Below, in pieces: positions 7,739 through 15,954 of a stretch of 36,857 nucleotides of DNA. The first letter of the stretch is position 1, and each line of letters opens with the position of its first letter. This DNA is from CAZQRP01 sp964596125 (GTDB lineage Bacteria; Chloroflexota; Dehalococcoidia; GIF9; UBA5629). The position numbers were made by a program, and so were the translations under genes. Where the stretch lies: assembly GCA_964596125.1 (NCBI GenBank), contig CAZQRP010000030.1, forward strand, positions 1 through 36,857. Reading direction: 5' to 3'. The notes beneath the pieces are model-generated. The model had not been told where the DNA came from. It saw only the letters and a program-made list of their open reading frames with translations, and did not search any database.

Positions 7739-9409
7739 ATGAATATAAAGTTTACATATTTTATAGTACTGGCTGTAGTGCTTTCATGTGCGATTAACTG
7801 CGAAACACAGGTACCGCCTATTAACAGGGAAGCGCATGTGAAGCTTATTGATGAAACTGATTTTTCATTATGGGTGCCAGAGTCTGTCAAAGTAAGCCCT
7901 GACAGTCGGAATATGGCTTATACGGTTCAGGTTGATGATAAGCAAGTTGTGGTTGTGAACGGAAAAGAAGAGAAACAATATGATAAGATAGCTGGATGGT
8001 CTCTTGTTTTCAGTCCTGATAGTCTCCGGGTAGCCTATCCGGTTCTAGATAATGATAAGCAGTTTATAGTAGTTGACGGGAAGGAGGGGGAACAATATGA
8101 CGACATAGGGCTGGGCACTCCTATCTTCAGTCCGGACAGCCAGAAGCTGGCATATGTGGCTCGATCGGGAGACATGTGGCTTACGGTAGTGAATGAGAAA
8201 GAAGGGAAACCATATGATAACATCATGGAAGGCACGCTTATGTTCAGTCCGGACAGCCAGAATATAGCGTATGTGGCGCTCTCCGGTGATATACGGTTTG
8301 TCGTGGTAAATGGAGAAGAGGTTGGGCAGCATGATGAAATCATGGAAGGAACTTTCACCTTCAGTCCGGACAGCCAGAAGCTGGCATATGTGGCCCGGTC
8401 CGGTGATAAGTGGTTTACGGTGGTAGATGGGAAAGAAGGCGAGCAGTATGATGAAATTGTGGGAAGCACGCTCATCTTCAGTCCGGACAGTCAGAGGCTG
8501 GCATATGTAGCCCGGTCCGGCGATAAGTGGTTTACAGTGGTAGATGGGAAAGAAGGTGAACACTATGATGAGATCAAAGTAGATACGCTTATCTTTAGTC
8601 CGGATAGCCAGCGGTTGGCCTATGTGGCGCAGGAGAAACAGGGTGAAAACTCAGACAATGGCGATGACTCGCTTGATGGTGGAGAGACTGTTGTAGTGGT
8701 AGATGGGAAGGAAGGGAAGCGTTACCATGACATAGCGGAGGGTACGCCTATTTTTAGCCCCGATAGCCAGAAAGTGGCATATATAGCAGTAGAGCAAAAG
8801 GGTAATCACTCACATGATGATGAGCATTCACATGAGGGTGACAAATTGGTTGTAGTCGTGAATGAAGAAGAGGGAAAGATGTATGATGATATCGGGCAAT
8901 GCTACGGACTTGCGCAAAGCTCTCTTGTTTTCAGTCCTGACAGTCAACACCTGGCCTATACGGCAATGGCACGAAGGGGTGACCAATCACCCAGTGGTGA
9001 TAAGTGGATTGTAGTTGCGGATGGAGAAGAGCACAAAAGCTATGATGGGATCGGAGAAGGCACTCTCGTCTTTAGTCCGGACAGCAGGCGCCTGGCATAT
9101 GCGGCAAAAGCCGGCGATAGATGGGTCGTAGTATTGGAAAGGAAAGAAGCGAAGAAGTACGACGGCATCGGAGTAAATACACTTGTTTTCAGCCCTGATA
9201 GCCAACAAATGGCTTATGTGGCGCAGGCGGATGATAAGCTTTTTGTGGTTTTGGGCAGCGAACAGGGGGCTCCTTATGATGGCATTATTACCAAGTGGGG
9301 AGGGGAAATTATATTCGATTCTGATGATAGTCTTCACTATCTTGCTGTTGAAGATAATAGTATATACCTGGTGGAAGAGAAAATCAGCCCGAGACAGGAG
9401 AGTCCATAA
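7739..9409 (+). CDS. Exported PD40/WD40-like beta-propeller protein
   Basis: A 556-residue protein. The N-terminus is a signal peptide (hydrophobic residues 5-17) with a borderline lipobox VLSC at Cys17, so it may be a lipoprotein. The rest is eleven to twelve tandem repeats of about 39 residues, each built on FSPDSQ-LAYVA, then D-W-VVV-GKEG-YD-I. The FSPDS-lAY core is the PD40 blade motif seen in TolB-type propellers. Repeats 5 and 6 are almost identical at DNA level (about 8363-8595). Repeat 7 carries an acidic insert and repeat 8 a His-rich insert (NHSHDDEHSHEGD). No enzyme motif is visible; a ligand- or metal-binding envelope role is a guess. The ribosome-binding site is weak. Confidence 0.85.
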   Translation: MNIKFTYFIVLAVVLSCAINCETQVPPINREAHVKLIDETDFSLWVPESVKVSPDSRNMAYTVQVDDKQVVVVNGKEEKQYDKIAGWSLVFSPDSLRVAYPVLDNDKQFIVVDGKEGEQYDDIGLGTPIFSPDSQKLAYVARSGDMWLTVVNEKEGKPYDNIMEGTLMFSPDSQNIAYVALSGDIRFVVVNGEEVGQHDEIMEGTFTFSPDSQKLAYVARSGDKWFTVVDGKEGEQYDEIVGSTLIFSPDSQRLAYVARSGDKWFTVVDGKEGEHYDEIKVDTLIFSPDSQRLAYVAQEKQGENSDNGDDSLDGGETVVVVDGKEGKRYHDIAEGTPIFSPDSQKVAYIAVEQKGNHSHDDEHSHEGDKLVVVVNEEEGKMYDDIGQCYGLAQSSLVFSPDSQHLAYTAMARRGDQSPSGDKWIVVADGEEHKSYDGIGEGTLVFSPDSRRLAYAAKAGDRWVVVLERKEAKKYDGIGVNTLVFSPDSQQMAYVAQADDKLFVVLGSEQGAPYDGIITKWGGEIIFDSDDSLHYLAVEDNSIYLVEEKISPRQESP

Positions 9410-9422
9410 CCCGGGGATGTCA

Positions 9423-9453
9423 CCTGGCACAGTGACTATACATTTATGCCAGG
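9423..9453 (+). other. Hairpin after the beta-propeller gene
   Basis: A perfect 7-bp inverted repeat CCTGGCA/TGCCAGG with a 17-base loop, 13 bases after the stop codon. There is no T-run, so it is not a standard intrinsic terminator; it may stabilise the 3' end. Confidence 0.3.
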
Positions 9454-9600
9454 ACGGAGTAAAAAATTCAGTTGTCAGAGCTTTATTCGGCAGTCTATTC
9501 CTGATCCTGGGGAAGCCGGGATTCGTTCACTGTATATAGTATCTCTGCTATCTGAGTTATCTCGTATCGCAGGTTTTAATAATCTCCAGGGAGCGGTTGC

Positions 9601-10056
9601 ATGAAAATAGGAGTAATTTCTGATACGCATATGCGTTCACCTGATGAAATACCACTGGAGACAATAACAGCCCTATCAGGCGTGGATTTAATCGTCCATA
9701 CCGGCGATTTTGTGGCATTGGAGGTACATGAAGGGCTGAGGCGGTTGGGTGAAGTGAAAGCGGTTCAAGGCAATATGGACTCCATAGAGATTAAGAGCAT
9801 ACTTCCCGAAAAGGAGTTGATTATTGTTAATGGAAAGAAGATAGGCGTCATACATGGTTCGGGGCCGCCACAGGGAATAGAGAGACGTATAAGGGACCAG
9901 TTTGAGGACGTTGATGTAATATTGTATGGACATACTCATGATGCTAAAAATGAGGTAATTGAAGGCGTGCTCTTTTTTAACCCGGGATCGGCGCGGCAGT
10001 CATACGGCATCCTAGTAATCAACGATGATGTGAAAGGAGAAATAATAAAGCTTTAA
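9601..10056 (+). CDS. YfcE/MJ0936-type metallophosphoesterase
   Basis: A 151-residue single-domain calcineurin-like phosphodiesterase. All five metal-ligand blocks are visible: SDTH (Asp8, His10), HTGDF, GNMDS, HGSG and GHTHD, followed by the family's NPGSARQ ending. Family members hydrolyse model phosphodiesters in vitro; the cellular substrate is unknown. GGGAG lies 7 bases upstream of the ATG. The gene stands alone between the propeller gene and the convergent rplY. Confidence 0.9.
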   Translation: MKIGVISDTHMRSPDEIPLETITALSGVDLIVHTGDFVALEVHEGLRRLGEVKAVQGNMDSIEIKSILPEKELIIVNGKKIGVIHGSGPPQGIERRIRDQFEDVDVILYGHTHDAKNEVIEGVLFFNPGSARQSYGILVINDDVKGEIIKL

Positions 10057-10068
10057 CACCTGTGTGAT

Positions 10069-10088
10069 TCGAGGGGACCTTCCCTCGA
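10069..10088. terminator. Hairpin between converging genes, possible bidirectional terminator
   Basis: Perfect 7-bp stem TCGAGGG/CCCTCGA with a 6-base loop, between the stop of the phosphoesterase gene and the stop of rplY. T-rich sequence follows on the plus side (TTATTCTAATTATTCT) but not as a clean run. Probably ends one or both transcripts. Confidence 0.45.
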
Positions 10089-10118
10089 CTTATTCTAATT
10101 ATTCTCCAGACTATGGTT

Positions 10119-10766
10119 TTATTCCTCGGCAACAGGCTCGGCTTCGGCCTCCGGTTCTTCAGCTTCTTCCTCAACCTCTTCTTTAACTTCGGCTACCTCA
10201 GCCTCACGGCGGGTCTCAGTCACCTTTACTACCATTTGCTCCGCATCGCCGAGAAGGGTAACCTCATCACCTAACTGGATGTCTTTAACATAAATGGCCT
10301 GGTCAGGCTCCTCTAGTGTTGACAGGTCCACCTCTAGATTATGGGGCAAGGCGTCCGGTAGAGCTTCGACAGGCAAAGAATCAATGAGGTAAAGCAGGGA
10401 GATATTCTTTCTTTTCAGTACCGGCGCTTCTCCCGTGAATGCCAATGGCACATCGGCCTTAATTTTTTCAGTCATCTTGACTTGATAGAAATCTACATGA
10501 AGAAGTTCATCCGTAAGAGGGTGTTTTTGAACTGTACGAATTATTACATTTCTGGGCGTCTTTAAGCTTGCGATTTTGAGAGATATAAGGTCGGTTTTAC
10601 CAGCCCGGGCCAGTGTCTGCTTAAGGTTTTTTGTATCGACCTGTAGTGGAGTAGAATCGACTCCATGGCCGTACAGGTTAGCCGGGGTGCTACCTTCACG
10701 GCGTAGAAACCTCACTTTTTTACCCAGTACTTCTCGTTTTGATACTTCAAGCTCAATGCGCTCCAT
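10119..10766 (-). CDS. rplY: 50S ribosomal protein L25 (Ctc form)
   Basis: Binds 5S rRNA in the large subunit. The 215-residue size is that of the long two-domain TL5/Ctc form. The N-terminal domain starts IELEVSKREVLGKKVRFLRREGSTPANLYG; a second beta domain follows (KADVPLAFTGEAPVLK). The last 35 residues are almost all Glu, Ala, Val and Pro. Start ATG at 10766 with AGAGGT upstream. A TTGACT with a weak -10 lies further upstream on the minus strand. Confidence 0.95.
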   Translation of the reverse strand: MERIELEVSKREVLGKKVRFLRREGSTPANLYGHGVDSTPLQVDTKNLKQTLARAGKTDLISLKIASLKTPRNVIIRTVQKHPLTDELLHVDFYQVKMTEKIKADVPLAFTGEAPVLKRKNISLLYLIDSLPVEALPDALPHNLEVDLSTLEEPDQAIYVKDIQLGDEVTLLGDAEQMVVKVTETRREAEVAEVKEEVEEEAEEPEAEAEPVAEE

Positions 10767-10896
10767 CTTATTACCTCTATTGAAAATTCAAACGGTAAAG
10801 CTTAGCTGTTTTGGGCAGAGAAGTCAAATTTCATATATGGTACGGTGTAGCGGTTACATTTCATGATTAACATCGCTACGGACTCCTGTTCAAAAT

Positions 10897-12759
10897 CTAG
10901 TCTGCCCTGTTAACTGCCCTCTTTTGCTCGACGGTCGTTATCTTTTGCTTTTGACGACAATCACTATGCCACCGTGTAAGCCCACAGGCATTGCAAGGTC
11001 CATTGTGGCAATCTGGAGTCTCTCTTTCTCTCCACATCTTTCGAAATTCTTTTTTAAGAAAGGTTGAAGTTACCCCAACGTCTATATGCTGCCAGGGCAA
11101 CGATTCTTTCAGTGTCCGTTCTCGGTTGGCATAGAAAGCCGGATCAAGTCCATTCTCCTTGAATGCAGCAAGCCAGTTCTGATAGTTGAAGTACTCAGTC
11201 CAGGCATCGAATTTGCATCCTGCTTTCCACGCTTTGTGGATAACCTGGCTCAGGCGTCGGTCGCCTCGTGATAGAGCGGCTTCAAGCTGGCTTATTTTAG
11301 GATCCTGCCAGGAGAGCTGCGCTCCAACTCTATGCAGGCCTTGTTTGAGCAATTGCTGTTTAGTACATAGCCGTTCTTCTTTTTCCTGGGCTAACCACTG
11401 GCACGGGGTATGAGGTTTGGGAACAAAGGTTGATACGCTGACCCTGACCTTGGGTGGTCTGCTTCTTCTTTTTTTACCAAGACGGCAGATTTTAGCAACC
11501 AGCTCGATAATGCTGTTTATATCATTAACAGTTTCTGTGGGGAGACCGATCATAAAATAAAGCTTAAGGTTCATCCAACCTTTATCGAAAGCAACGGCAA
11601 AGGTATCAAGAATCACTTCTTCGGGGATACTTTTATTAATTACTCGCCTGAGCCTTTCGCTGCCGGCTTCAGGAGCGAAGGTAAGGGTGATTTTACGGCG
11701 AGTGGGCAAGGACTCCATTAAGCTAATTGACGATGTGTCGAGTCGTAGACTGGGTAGGGACAGAGTCAGGTTGTCCTGATAACACTTTTTAGATAGCTCG
11801 CTTATTAACGCTCCTATATTTTTGTAGTCTCCGGTGCTTAGCGAGACCAGCGATACTTCACTATAACCACAGTTTTTTATAAGTTCAGACACGCTGTCGA
11901 TTACTTCTTTTTCAGGGAGTTCTCGGACCGGGCGGTATATTATTCCAGCCTGGCAGAAGCGGCATCCTCTGTAACAGCCACGTTGAATTTCAATGGCGCC
12001 GCGGTCGTGAACGACCTCAATATAAGGAACAACCGGCCTGGTGACCGGATATGGAAGTGCTGCTACTAATTGTCGCTTAATCTTTGGTTTGGCTTTGGCT
12101 GCTGTCGGGATGATACTGGCAACAGTTCCATCTTCGTGATAATCAACGTGATACAGGCTAGGAACATATATACCGGGAATGTTTAATGCTTTACGGAGTA
12201 ATCGGGTCTTGTTCTCTTTATAACGGCGGAACTTTTCAAGCAGTTTCAATATAGTCTCTTCGGCTTCACCGATGACAAATAGGTCAATGAAATCGGCCAT
12301 CGGCTCGGGATTAAGCACACAACTACCGCCAGCTATTATCAGAGGGTGTGAGTCCTTCCTCTGATGGCTGAATAACGGGATGCTAGCCAGGTCAAGCATA
12401 TTCAACACGTTGGTGTAGGTAAGCTCATAACCCAGGGAAAAGCCTATAATGTCGAAATCGCTCAGCGGGTGTTTAGTCTCAAGGCTAAACAGAGGTACAC
12501 GTTGCTGGCGCAGTAATGCCTCCATATCCACCCAGGGAGCAAACACCCTTTCGGCAAGCACATCTGGTTGCTCGTTGAATATTTTATACAGTATAGGAAG
12601 CGCCAGATTAGACATGCCGATTTCATAGGTATCAGGGAAAGCCAATGCAATTCGAATAGGAGTCGATTCCCAGTCTTTTACAATACTGTTCCACTCGCCG
12701 CCCGTGTAACGAGCCGGCCTGGAAACCTGGTATAGAATATTGTTAAGAGAAAGTGTCAT
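10897..12759 (-). CDS. TIGR03960-like B12-binding/radical SAM protein
   Basis: A 620-residue protein. Residues 1 to about 200 form a cobalamin-binding-like Rossmann region (RIALAFPDTYEIGMSNLALPILY is typical of the family). The radical SAM core follows with the cluster motif CYRGCRFC near residue 265, and a Cys-rich tail (CHNGPCNACG) may bind a second cluster or zinc. The closest family I recognise is TIGR03960, whose members are usually followed by a TIGR03936/DUF2344 partner thought to act on tRNA or a similar substrate; that partner is absent here and rplY follows instead. The reaction is unknown. The ribosome-binding site is weak. Confidence 0.85.
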   Translation of the reverse strand: MTLSLNNILYQVSRPARYTGGEWNSIVKDWESTPIRIALAFPDTYEIGMSNLALPILYKIFNEQPDVLAERVFAPWVDMEALLRQQRVPLFSLETKHPLSDFDIIGFSLGYELTYTNVLNMLDLASIPLFSHQRKDSHPLIIAGGSCVLNPEPMADFIDLFVIGEAEETILKLLEKFRRYKENKTRLLRKALNIPGIYVPSLYHVDYHEDGTVASIIPTAAKAKPKIKRQLVAALPYPVTRPVVPYIEVVHDRGAIEIQRGCYRGCRFCQAGIIYRPVRELPEKEVIDSVSELIKNCGYSEVSLVSLSTGDYKNIGALISELSKKCYQDNLTLSLPSLRLDTSSISLMESLPTRRKITLTFAPEAGSERLRRVINKSIPEEVILDTFAVAFDKGWMNLKLYFMIGLPTETVNDINSIIELVAKICRLGKKRRSRPPKVRVSVSTFVPKPHTPCQWLAQEKEERLCTKQQLLKQGLHRVGAQLSWQDPKISQLEAALSRGDRRLSQVIHKAWKAGCKFDAWTEYFNYQNWLAAFKENGLDPAFYANRERTLKESLPWQHIDVGVTSTFLKKEFRKMWRERETPDCHNGPCNACGLTRWHSDCRQKQKITTVEQKRAVNRAD

Positions 12760-12914
12760 TATTATCTCAGTTTGTCAATTATAGCTTTGGGTCTCTGTAG
12801 CTTTCAACTTCTACTATGCTCACTCCTGGCTGAAGCGATGCTCTTCCTGCGCGCCGGATTGTGAGAGAGGTATGCGATGGTGAAACAGGTTGATAAGCAG
12901 GTTAGGATGTAAGC

Positions 12915-12943
12915 TTGTTGAGATACTTCGTATCTTATATCAT
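12915..12943 (+). promoter_or_regulatory. Probable promoter of the broken carbonic anhydrase gene
   Basis: TTGTTG (12915-12920), 17-bp spacer, TATCAT (12938-12943, 5 of 6). The spacer carries a hairpin-like palindrome AGATAC-TTC-GTATCT. Another inverted repeat (GCATCC/GGATGC) lies in the expected leader near 12955-12980. Confidence 0.4.
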
Positions 12944-13016
12944 ATTTGGTCAGGCATCCTGTGGTACAGGAAAGGATGCGGAGTTGAACAATCAGGACCA
13001 ATCATAAGGGGTGAAC

Positions 13017-13509
13017 ATGCTTTATAGCTTTGATGGAAGAGAACCAAGGATAGGTTCAGAAACGTACGTGAGTGAAAGCGCTTTATTAATTGGAGATGTA
13101 AGGATAGGTGATAACTGTTACATTGGCCACGGAGCGATTTTACGGGGCGACTATGGGACTATTGAGATAGGAAATGGCAGTTCAGTTGAAGAAGGTGTCA
13201 TTGTTCATGCCCCACCCGGCGGAACATGCTGGATCGGGGAAAGAGTTACCCTTGGTCATGGGGCTATAGTACACTCAGAATTTATTGGCGATTTTGCAGT
13301 GATTGGGATGGGGGCAGTCCATTGTTGCCGAGGGTTGTATAGTCAAAACAGAACAAAAGATACCTGGTTATGTAGTCGTAGGAGGGAATCCGGCAAAAGT
13401 GATTAGAAAGACATCACAAGGGGACTCCAACCACTGGGCCTGGGGCAAGCAAGTCTACATAGATCTTGCCAAAAAATATCTCCGGCTTGGAATGCAGAGA
13501 GTTGGCTGA
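13017..13509 (+). pseudogene. Gamma-class carbonic anhydrase family protein, frameshifted
   Basis: A left-handed beta-helix (hexapeptide repeat) protein of the gamma-CA/CaiE/PaaY group, split into two frames. Frame one (from ATG 13017, with AAGGGG upstream) reads normally through GDVRIGDNCYIGHGAILRGDYG, VIVHA and LGHGAIVHS, which carry the three metal-ligand His of the family, up to IGMGAV near 13319. The second frame (+1) then resumes at SIVAEGCIVKTEQKIPGYVVVGGNPAKVIRK and runs to 13509. Compared with E. coli CaiE, about ten residues (one to two hexapeptide turns) are missing at the junction, so this is a deletion of roughly 30 bases that also shifts the frame. An assembly or sequencing error is possible. 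Confidence 0.8.
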
Positions 13510-13640
13510 CCTGGAAAAAGTGCTTTTTAAGGCGGAAAACAGTATGGCAAAGCATGGCAAATAGCACAAAGAAAGTATCGAATATTGCTTTCCGGTCGTT
13601 CATGTGAACAATGTAGTGGTATATAGAACAGCCTGCAAAA

Positions 13641-13669
13641 TTGACAAATGATACCTGGTATGCTTTAAT
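13641..13669 (+). promoter_or_regulatory. Strong promoter of the putative ncRNA
   Basis: Perfect TTGACA (13641-13646), exactly 17 bases, then TTTAAT (13664-13669, 5 of 6). Expected start near 13676. No protein-coding gene follows on this strand before the terminator at 13899-13934. Confidence 0.6.
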
Positions 13670-13675
13670 TACAGT

Positions 13676-13934
13676 AGAAGCTATGTGAGGCCTCGCAAAT
13701 AAGGCTTCGGGAGGTGTGTGGTGAAGCTTCAGGCGTTATTAGGAGTTTGGCAGATTGACAGTTGATGCCCTGTGTAGCAGCAGGGCAGTCGAACCTCGTA
13801 CTTGACTCGATAAACAGAGAGGTTAATCTCGTTGATGAGATGTAATATGCAGCGATAACGCTGCAAATGAGTTGAGACGAGAAGAGGAGAACCAATCGGA
13901 AGGGGGTACTTATTGAAGTGCTCCCTTCTTTTTT
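13676..13934 (+). ncRNA. Putative structured non-coding RNA of about 260 nt
   Basis: A transcription unit bounded by a consensus promoter and a strong intrinsic terminator, with no convincing reading frame. Helices seen by eye: TGCCCTG/CAGGGCA (13766-13772 with 13781-13787), whose lower part continues as GTTGA/TCGAAC; a long domain-closing helix CTCGT plus CTTGACTC (from about 13795) with GAGTTGAG plus ACGAG (ending about 13882); inside it TGCAGCG/CGCTGCA with an ATAA tetraloop and ATCTC/GAGAT. It does not resemble tmRNA, RNase P RNA, SRP RNA or 6S RNA in the motifs I know. A GTG preceded by GGGAGG could encode a 14-residue peptide near the 5' end. The downstream gene is on the other strand, so this is not a cis leader. 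Confidence 0.55.
13899..13934 (+). terminator. Strong intrinsic terminator of the putative ncRNA
   Basis: A 13-bp stem (13899-13911 with 13916-13928, two G-T wobbles) with a 4-base loop ATTG, followed directly by six T (13929-13934). Confidence 0.85.
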
Positions 13935-13972
13935 ATAAGCATATTTTTGCTTAACACAGTAAAAGGGGATAG

Positions 13973-15244
13973 TTAACTGCTCTTAACAGCTTCAGGACTA
14001 CCGGCAGGGGCTTTAAGAAAATAAGTAGCTACCATCCCCATTATTATAAGCAGTGTACCGGCCAAAAACGCTATGTCATAGCTTTGACTCAGGTCAAAAA
14101 TGTAGCCAGCTAAAAAGGGCCCGCTAATACCCCCCGCTGCCCAGGCGATCCCAAGAATACCAATAAGTATGCCTACTGACTTCGTGCCAAAAAGCTCGGG
14201 TACCATTGACATACGTATTGGAATAGTGGCACCGAGACCGAAGCCGAAGATTGATCCCAAAACGTAGAACATCCACAAACTGGATACCTGCATCAGTGAG
14301 AATAGTGCAAAAGCCTGGAGACCCAGGAGGAGAAACAAAGTATACCTGTTTCCGATTCGCGTGGTTAGGGGCTGGACCAGAAGTTTCCCGATAATATTAC
14401 CAGCGCTCATAAAAGTAAAAATCCATGCTGCTGAAGTCGCCACTATCCCCAGGTCGGTAGCGTAAGCAACGACATGAACAGCCAGGAAATAGAACCCGGT
14501 ACCTGTGACGAAACCGATAACCATAAGCATGAGGAAAGGTACTGTTACGGCTGCTTCGCTGGCTGACCATTCCCTTGTCTGGACCGGGGCCCCAACTTTA
14601 TCCGTTGTGCTTTCCCTTATATTTCCGTCCTTTTGTTGAGACCCTGTTGCTTGTGGGGGATTCCTGCCAAGAATCACTATAGCCGGAAGAGCAACGATGA
14701 AAACAATGAATGCTATTACCGTGTAAGCAGGACGCCAACCGAGATTGCTTATGAAGTGTGCGACCAGGGGTGGTAGGATCATATGTCCTATATTAAGCCC
14801 ACTGGTAACAAGCCCTATCGCCAGAACTCTCTTTTCAACAAACCACCTGGAAGCCGTAGCAATGAGAGGTGTCCAGCACGTGGACTGGGATATGCCTACC
14901 AGAATGCCGAAAAAAACATACAGATGCCAGAGAGAACTGGCCTGGGACATTAACACATTGCCTAAAATACCGAGAATCGCACCGGTGGCGATCACCATCC
15001 GTGCTCCATATTTATCTGTTAGTCTTCCCGTTACTATGCCCATTACGCCAGCTATTGCAGAGGCTGCCGACATAGCACCTGAGACGGGGGCCCGTGTCCA
15101 GCCAAATTCTCCAAGAATTGGTTTGAGGAAAACACCAAAAGAAAGCTCTGAACCGTAGAAACCGACCATTACCAGCGTCGATGTGCCTACTACCAGCCAG
15201 CCATAGGAGAAAAGCCCCTTTTTAAACGACGTTTTGTCTTTCAC
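13973..15244 (-). CDS. MFS transporter (monocarboxylate/oxalate-formate antiporter-like)
   Basis: A 423-residue polytopic membrane protein with 12 predicted helices. The N-terminus YGWLVVGTSTLVMVGFYG and the loop GRLTDKYGARMVIATGA (MFS motif between helices 2 and 3) match the OFA/monocarboxylate-type major facilitator families; a hydrophilic central loop lies near residues 200-225. The substrate is not readable from sequence; small carboxylates are the family trend. The start codon is GTG with a poor ribosome-binding site. It has its own promoter at 15316-15345 and no operon partner. Confidence 0.85.
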   Translation of the reverse strand: MKDKTSFKKGLFSYGWLVVGTSTLVMVGFYGSELSFGVFLKPILGEFGWTRAPVSGAMSAASAIAGVMGIVTGRLTDKYGARMVIATGAILGILGNVLMSQASSLWHLYVFFGILVGISQSTCWTPLIATASRWFVEKRVLAIGLVTSGLNIGHMILPPLVAHFISNLGWRPAYTVIAFIVFIVALPAIVILGRNPPQATGSQQKDGNIRESTTDKVGAPVQTREWSASEAAVTVPFLMLMVIGFVTGTGFYFLAVHVVAYATDLGIVATSAAWIFTFMSAGNIIGKLLVQPLTTRIGNRYTLFLLLGLQAFALFSLMQVSSLWMFYVLGSIFGFGLGATIPIRMSMVPELFGTKSVGILIGILGIAWAAGGISGPFLAGYIFDLSQSYDIAFLAGTLLIIMGMVATYFLKAPAGSPEAVKSS

Positions 15245-15315
15245 GTTAGCTTCGTCTTTCGATGGGTCTTCCTACAGATTTTCCACCTATATCATTGAAG
15301 GCGTAATTGCCCGCT

Positions 15316-15345
15316 ATTATATAATCTGAGCGATATAGGTAGCAA
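15316..15345 (-). promoter_or_regulatory. Promoter of the MFS gene
   Basis: On the minus strand: TTGCTA (15340-15345), 18-bp spacer, perfect TATAAT (15316-15321). The leader to the GTG start would be about 65 bases. The remaining bases to 15500 show no gene; a short CCAGG/CCTGG inverted repeat lies near 15360-15373. Confidence 0.55.
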
Positions 15346-15501
15346 TTGTGGGACGTCTACCAGGACTACCTGGTAGTATCGTAAAGTACATTGTGAAGAC
15401 ACTGAGCCATAATAAGCAGCCGACCATATCGTTATAGTCCAATAGACCTGAGCTCCGTGGCCAGGTGTGGATGATTTTTAATCCGGGAGATCTTGCAGGT
15501 C

Positions 15502-15530
15502 TTGGCAAAGCCTTCTCTATAGTGTATAGT
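15502..15530 (+). promoter_or_regulatory. Promoter of the zinc-ribbon gene
   Basis: TTGGCA (15502-15507), 17-bp spacer, TATAGT (15525-15530); both hexamers match 5 of 6. It leaves a leader of about 110 bases ending in a strong AGAGGAGGT. Confidence 0.55.
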
Positions 15531-15645
15531 ATTCACAGTGGTTTTAGTTCAGGTTATCGTAAACTTGGTAAAATTTCTTTTGTCCGTTCGGGCACAGGAT
15601 GACCGCAACTCTAACCAACTAATGTTTTAGAGAGGAGGTCATCTG

Positions 15646-15954
15646 ATGGGTTATCAAGATAAATCACTCCAGTGTTCCGATTGTGGGACGGCCTTCATTT
15701 TCAGCGCTGAAGAACAAGAGTTCTTCGCATCTAAGGGCTTTACAAATGAGCCTAAACGATGTCTCCCATGCCGCCAGTCGAGGAAGTCAGCACGTTATGG
15801 AGGTGGCGGCTACGGATACAGGCAGCGGCAAATGTACCCTGTAGTATGTGCCCAGTGTGGAAAAGAGACTGAAGTACCATTTGAACGACGCGAAGATAGG
15901 CCAGTGTATTGTAGTGAGTGTTACAATCAGGTAAGGATGAGTGGAGAACGCTGA
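15646..15954 (+). CDS. Double zinc-ribbon protein
   Basis: A 102-residue protein with two four-Cys zinc sites. The first (C10, C13, C39, C42) matches the zf-trcl type zinc ribbon (LQCSDCGTAFIFSAEEQEFF, then RCLPCR). The second (C68, C71, C89, C92) has the shape CAQCGKETEVPF-CSEC found in many small nucleic-acid-associated proteins. A Gly/Tyr/Arg-rich linker (YGGGGYGYRQRQ) joins them. A nucleic acid-binding or stress role is plausible but not shown. The ribosome-binding site (GAGGAGGT) is the strongest in this part of the window, and the gene is monocistronic. Confidence 0.85.
   Translation: MGYQDKSLQCSDCGTAFIFSAEEQEFFASKGFTNEPKRCLPCRQSRKSARYGGGGYGYRQRQMYPVVCAQCGKETEVPFERREDRPVYCSECYNQVRMSGER

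Noticed and set aside
8035..8563. Long minus-strand frames (146 and 172 codons) with internal repeats inside the beta-propeller gene.
   Set aside because: They mirror the 39-codon repeat of the forward gene; the repeats explain both the length and the pattern.
12804..13001. A 65-codon minus-strand frame upstream of the TIGR03960-like gene.
   Set aside because: No ribosome-binding site and no protein-like pattern; it overlaps the probable promoter and leader of the carbonic anhydrase gene.
13665..13895. A 76-codon minus-strand frame in the gene-free region after the carbonic anhydrase.
   Set aside because: No ribosome-binding site or recognisable protein. It lies antisense to the strongly structured segment that has its own promoter and terminator on the plus strand.
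13676..13934. The structured segment as a riboswitch or attenuator leader.
   Set aside because: No gene follows on the same strand after the terminator; the next gene is convergent.
15317..15508. A 63-codon minus-strand frame between the MFS and zinc-ribbon genes.
   Set aside because: It overlaps the MFS promoter, has no ribosome-binding site and no recognisable features.
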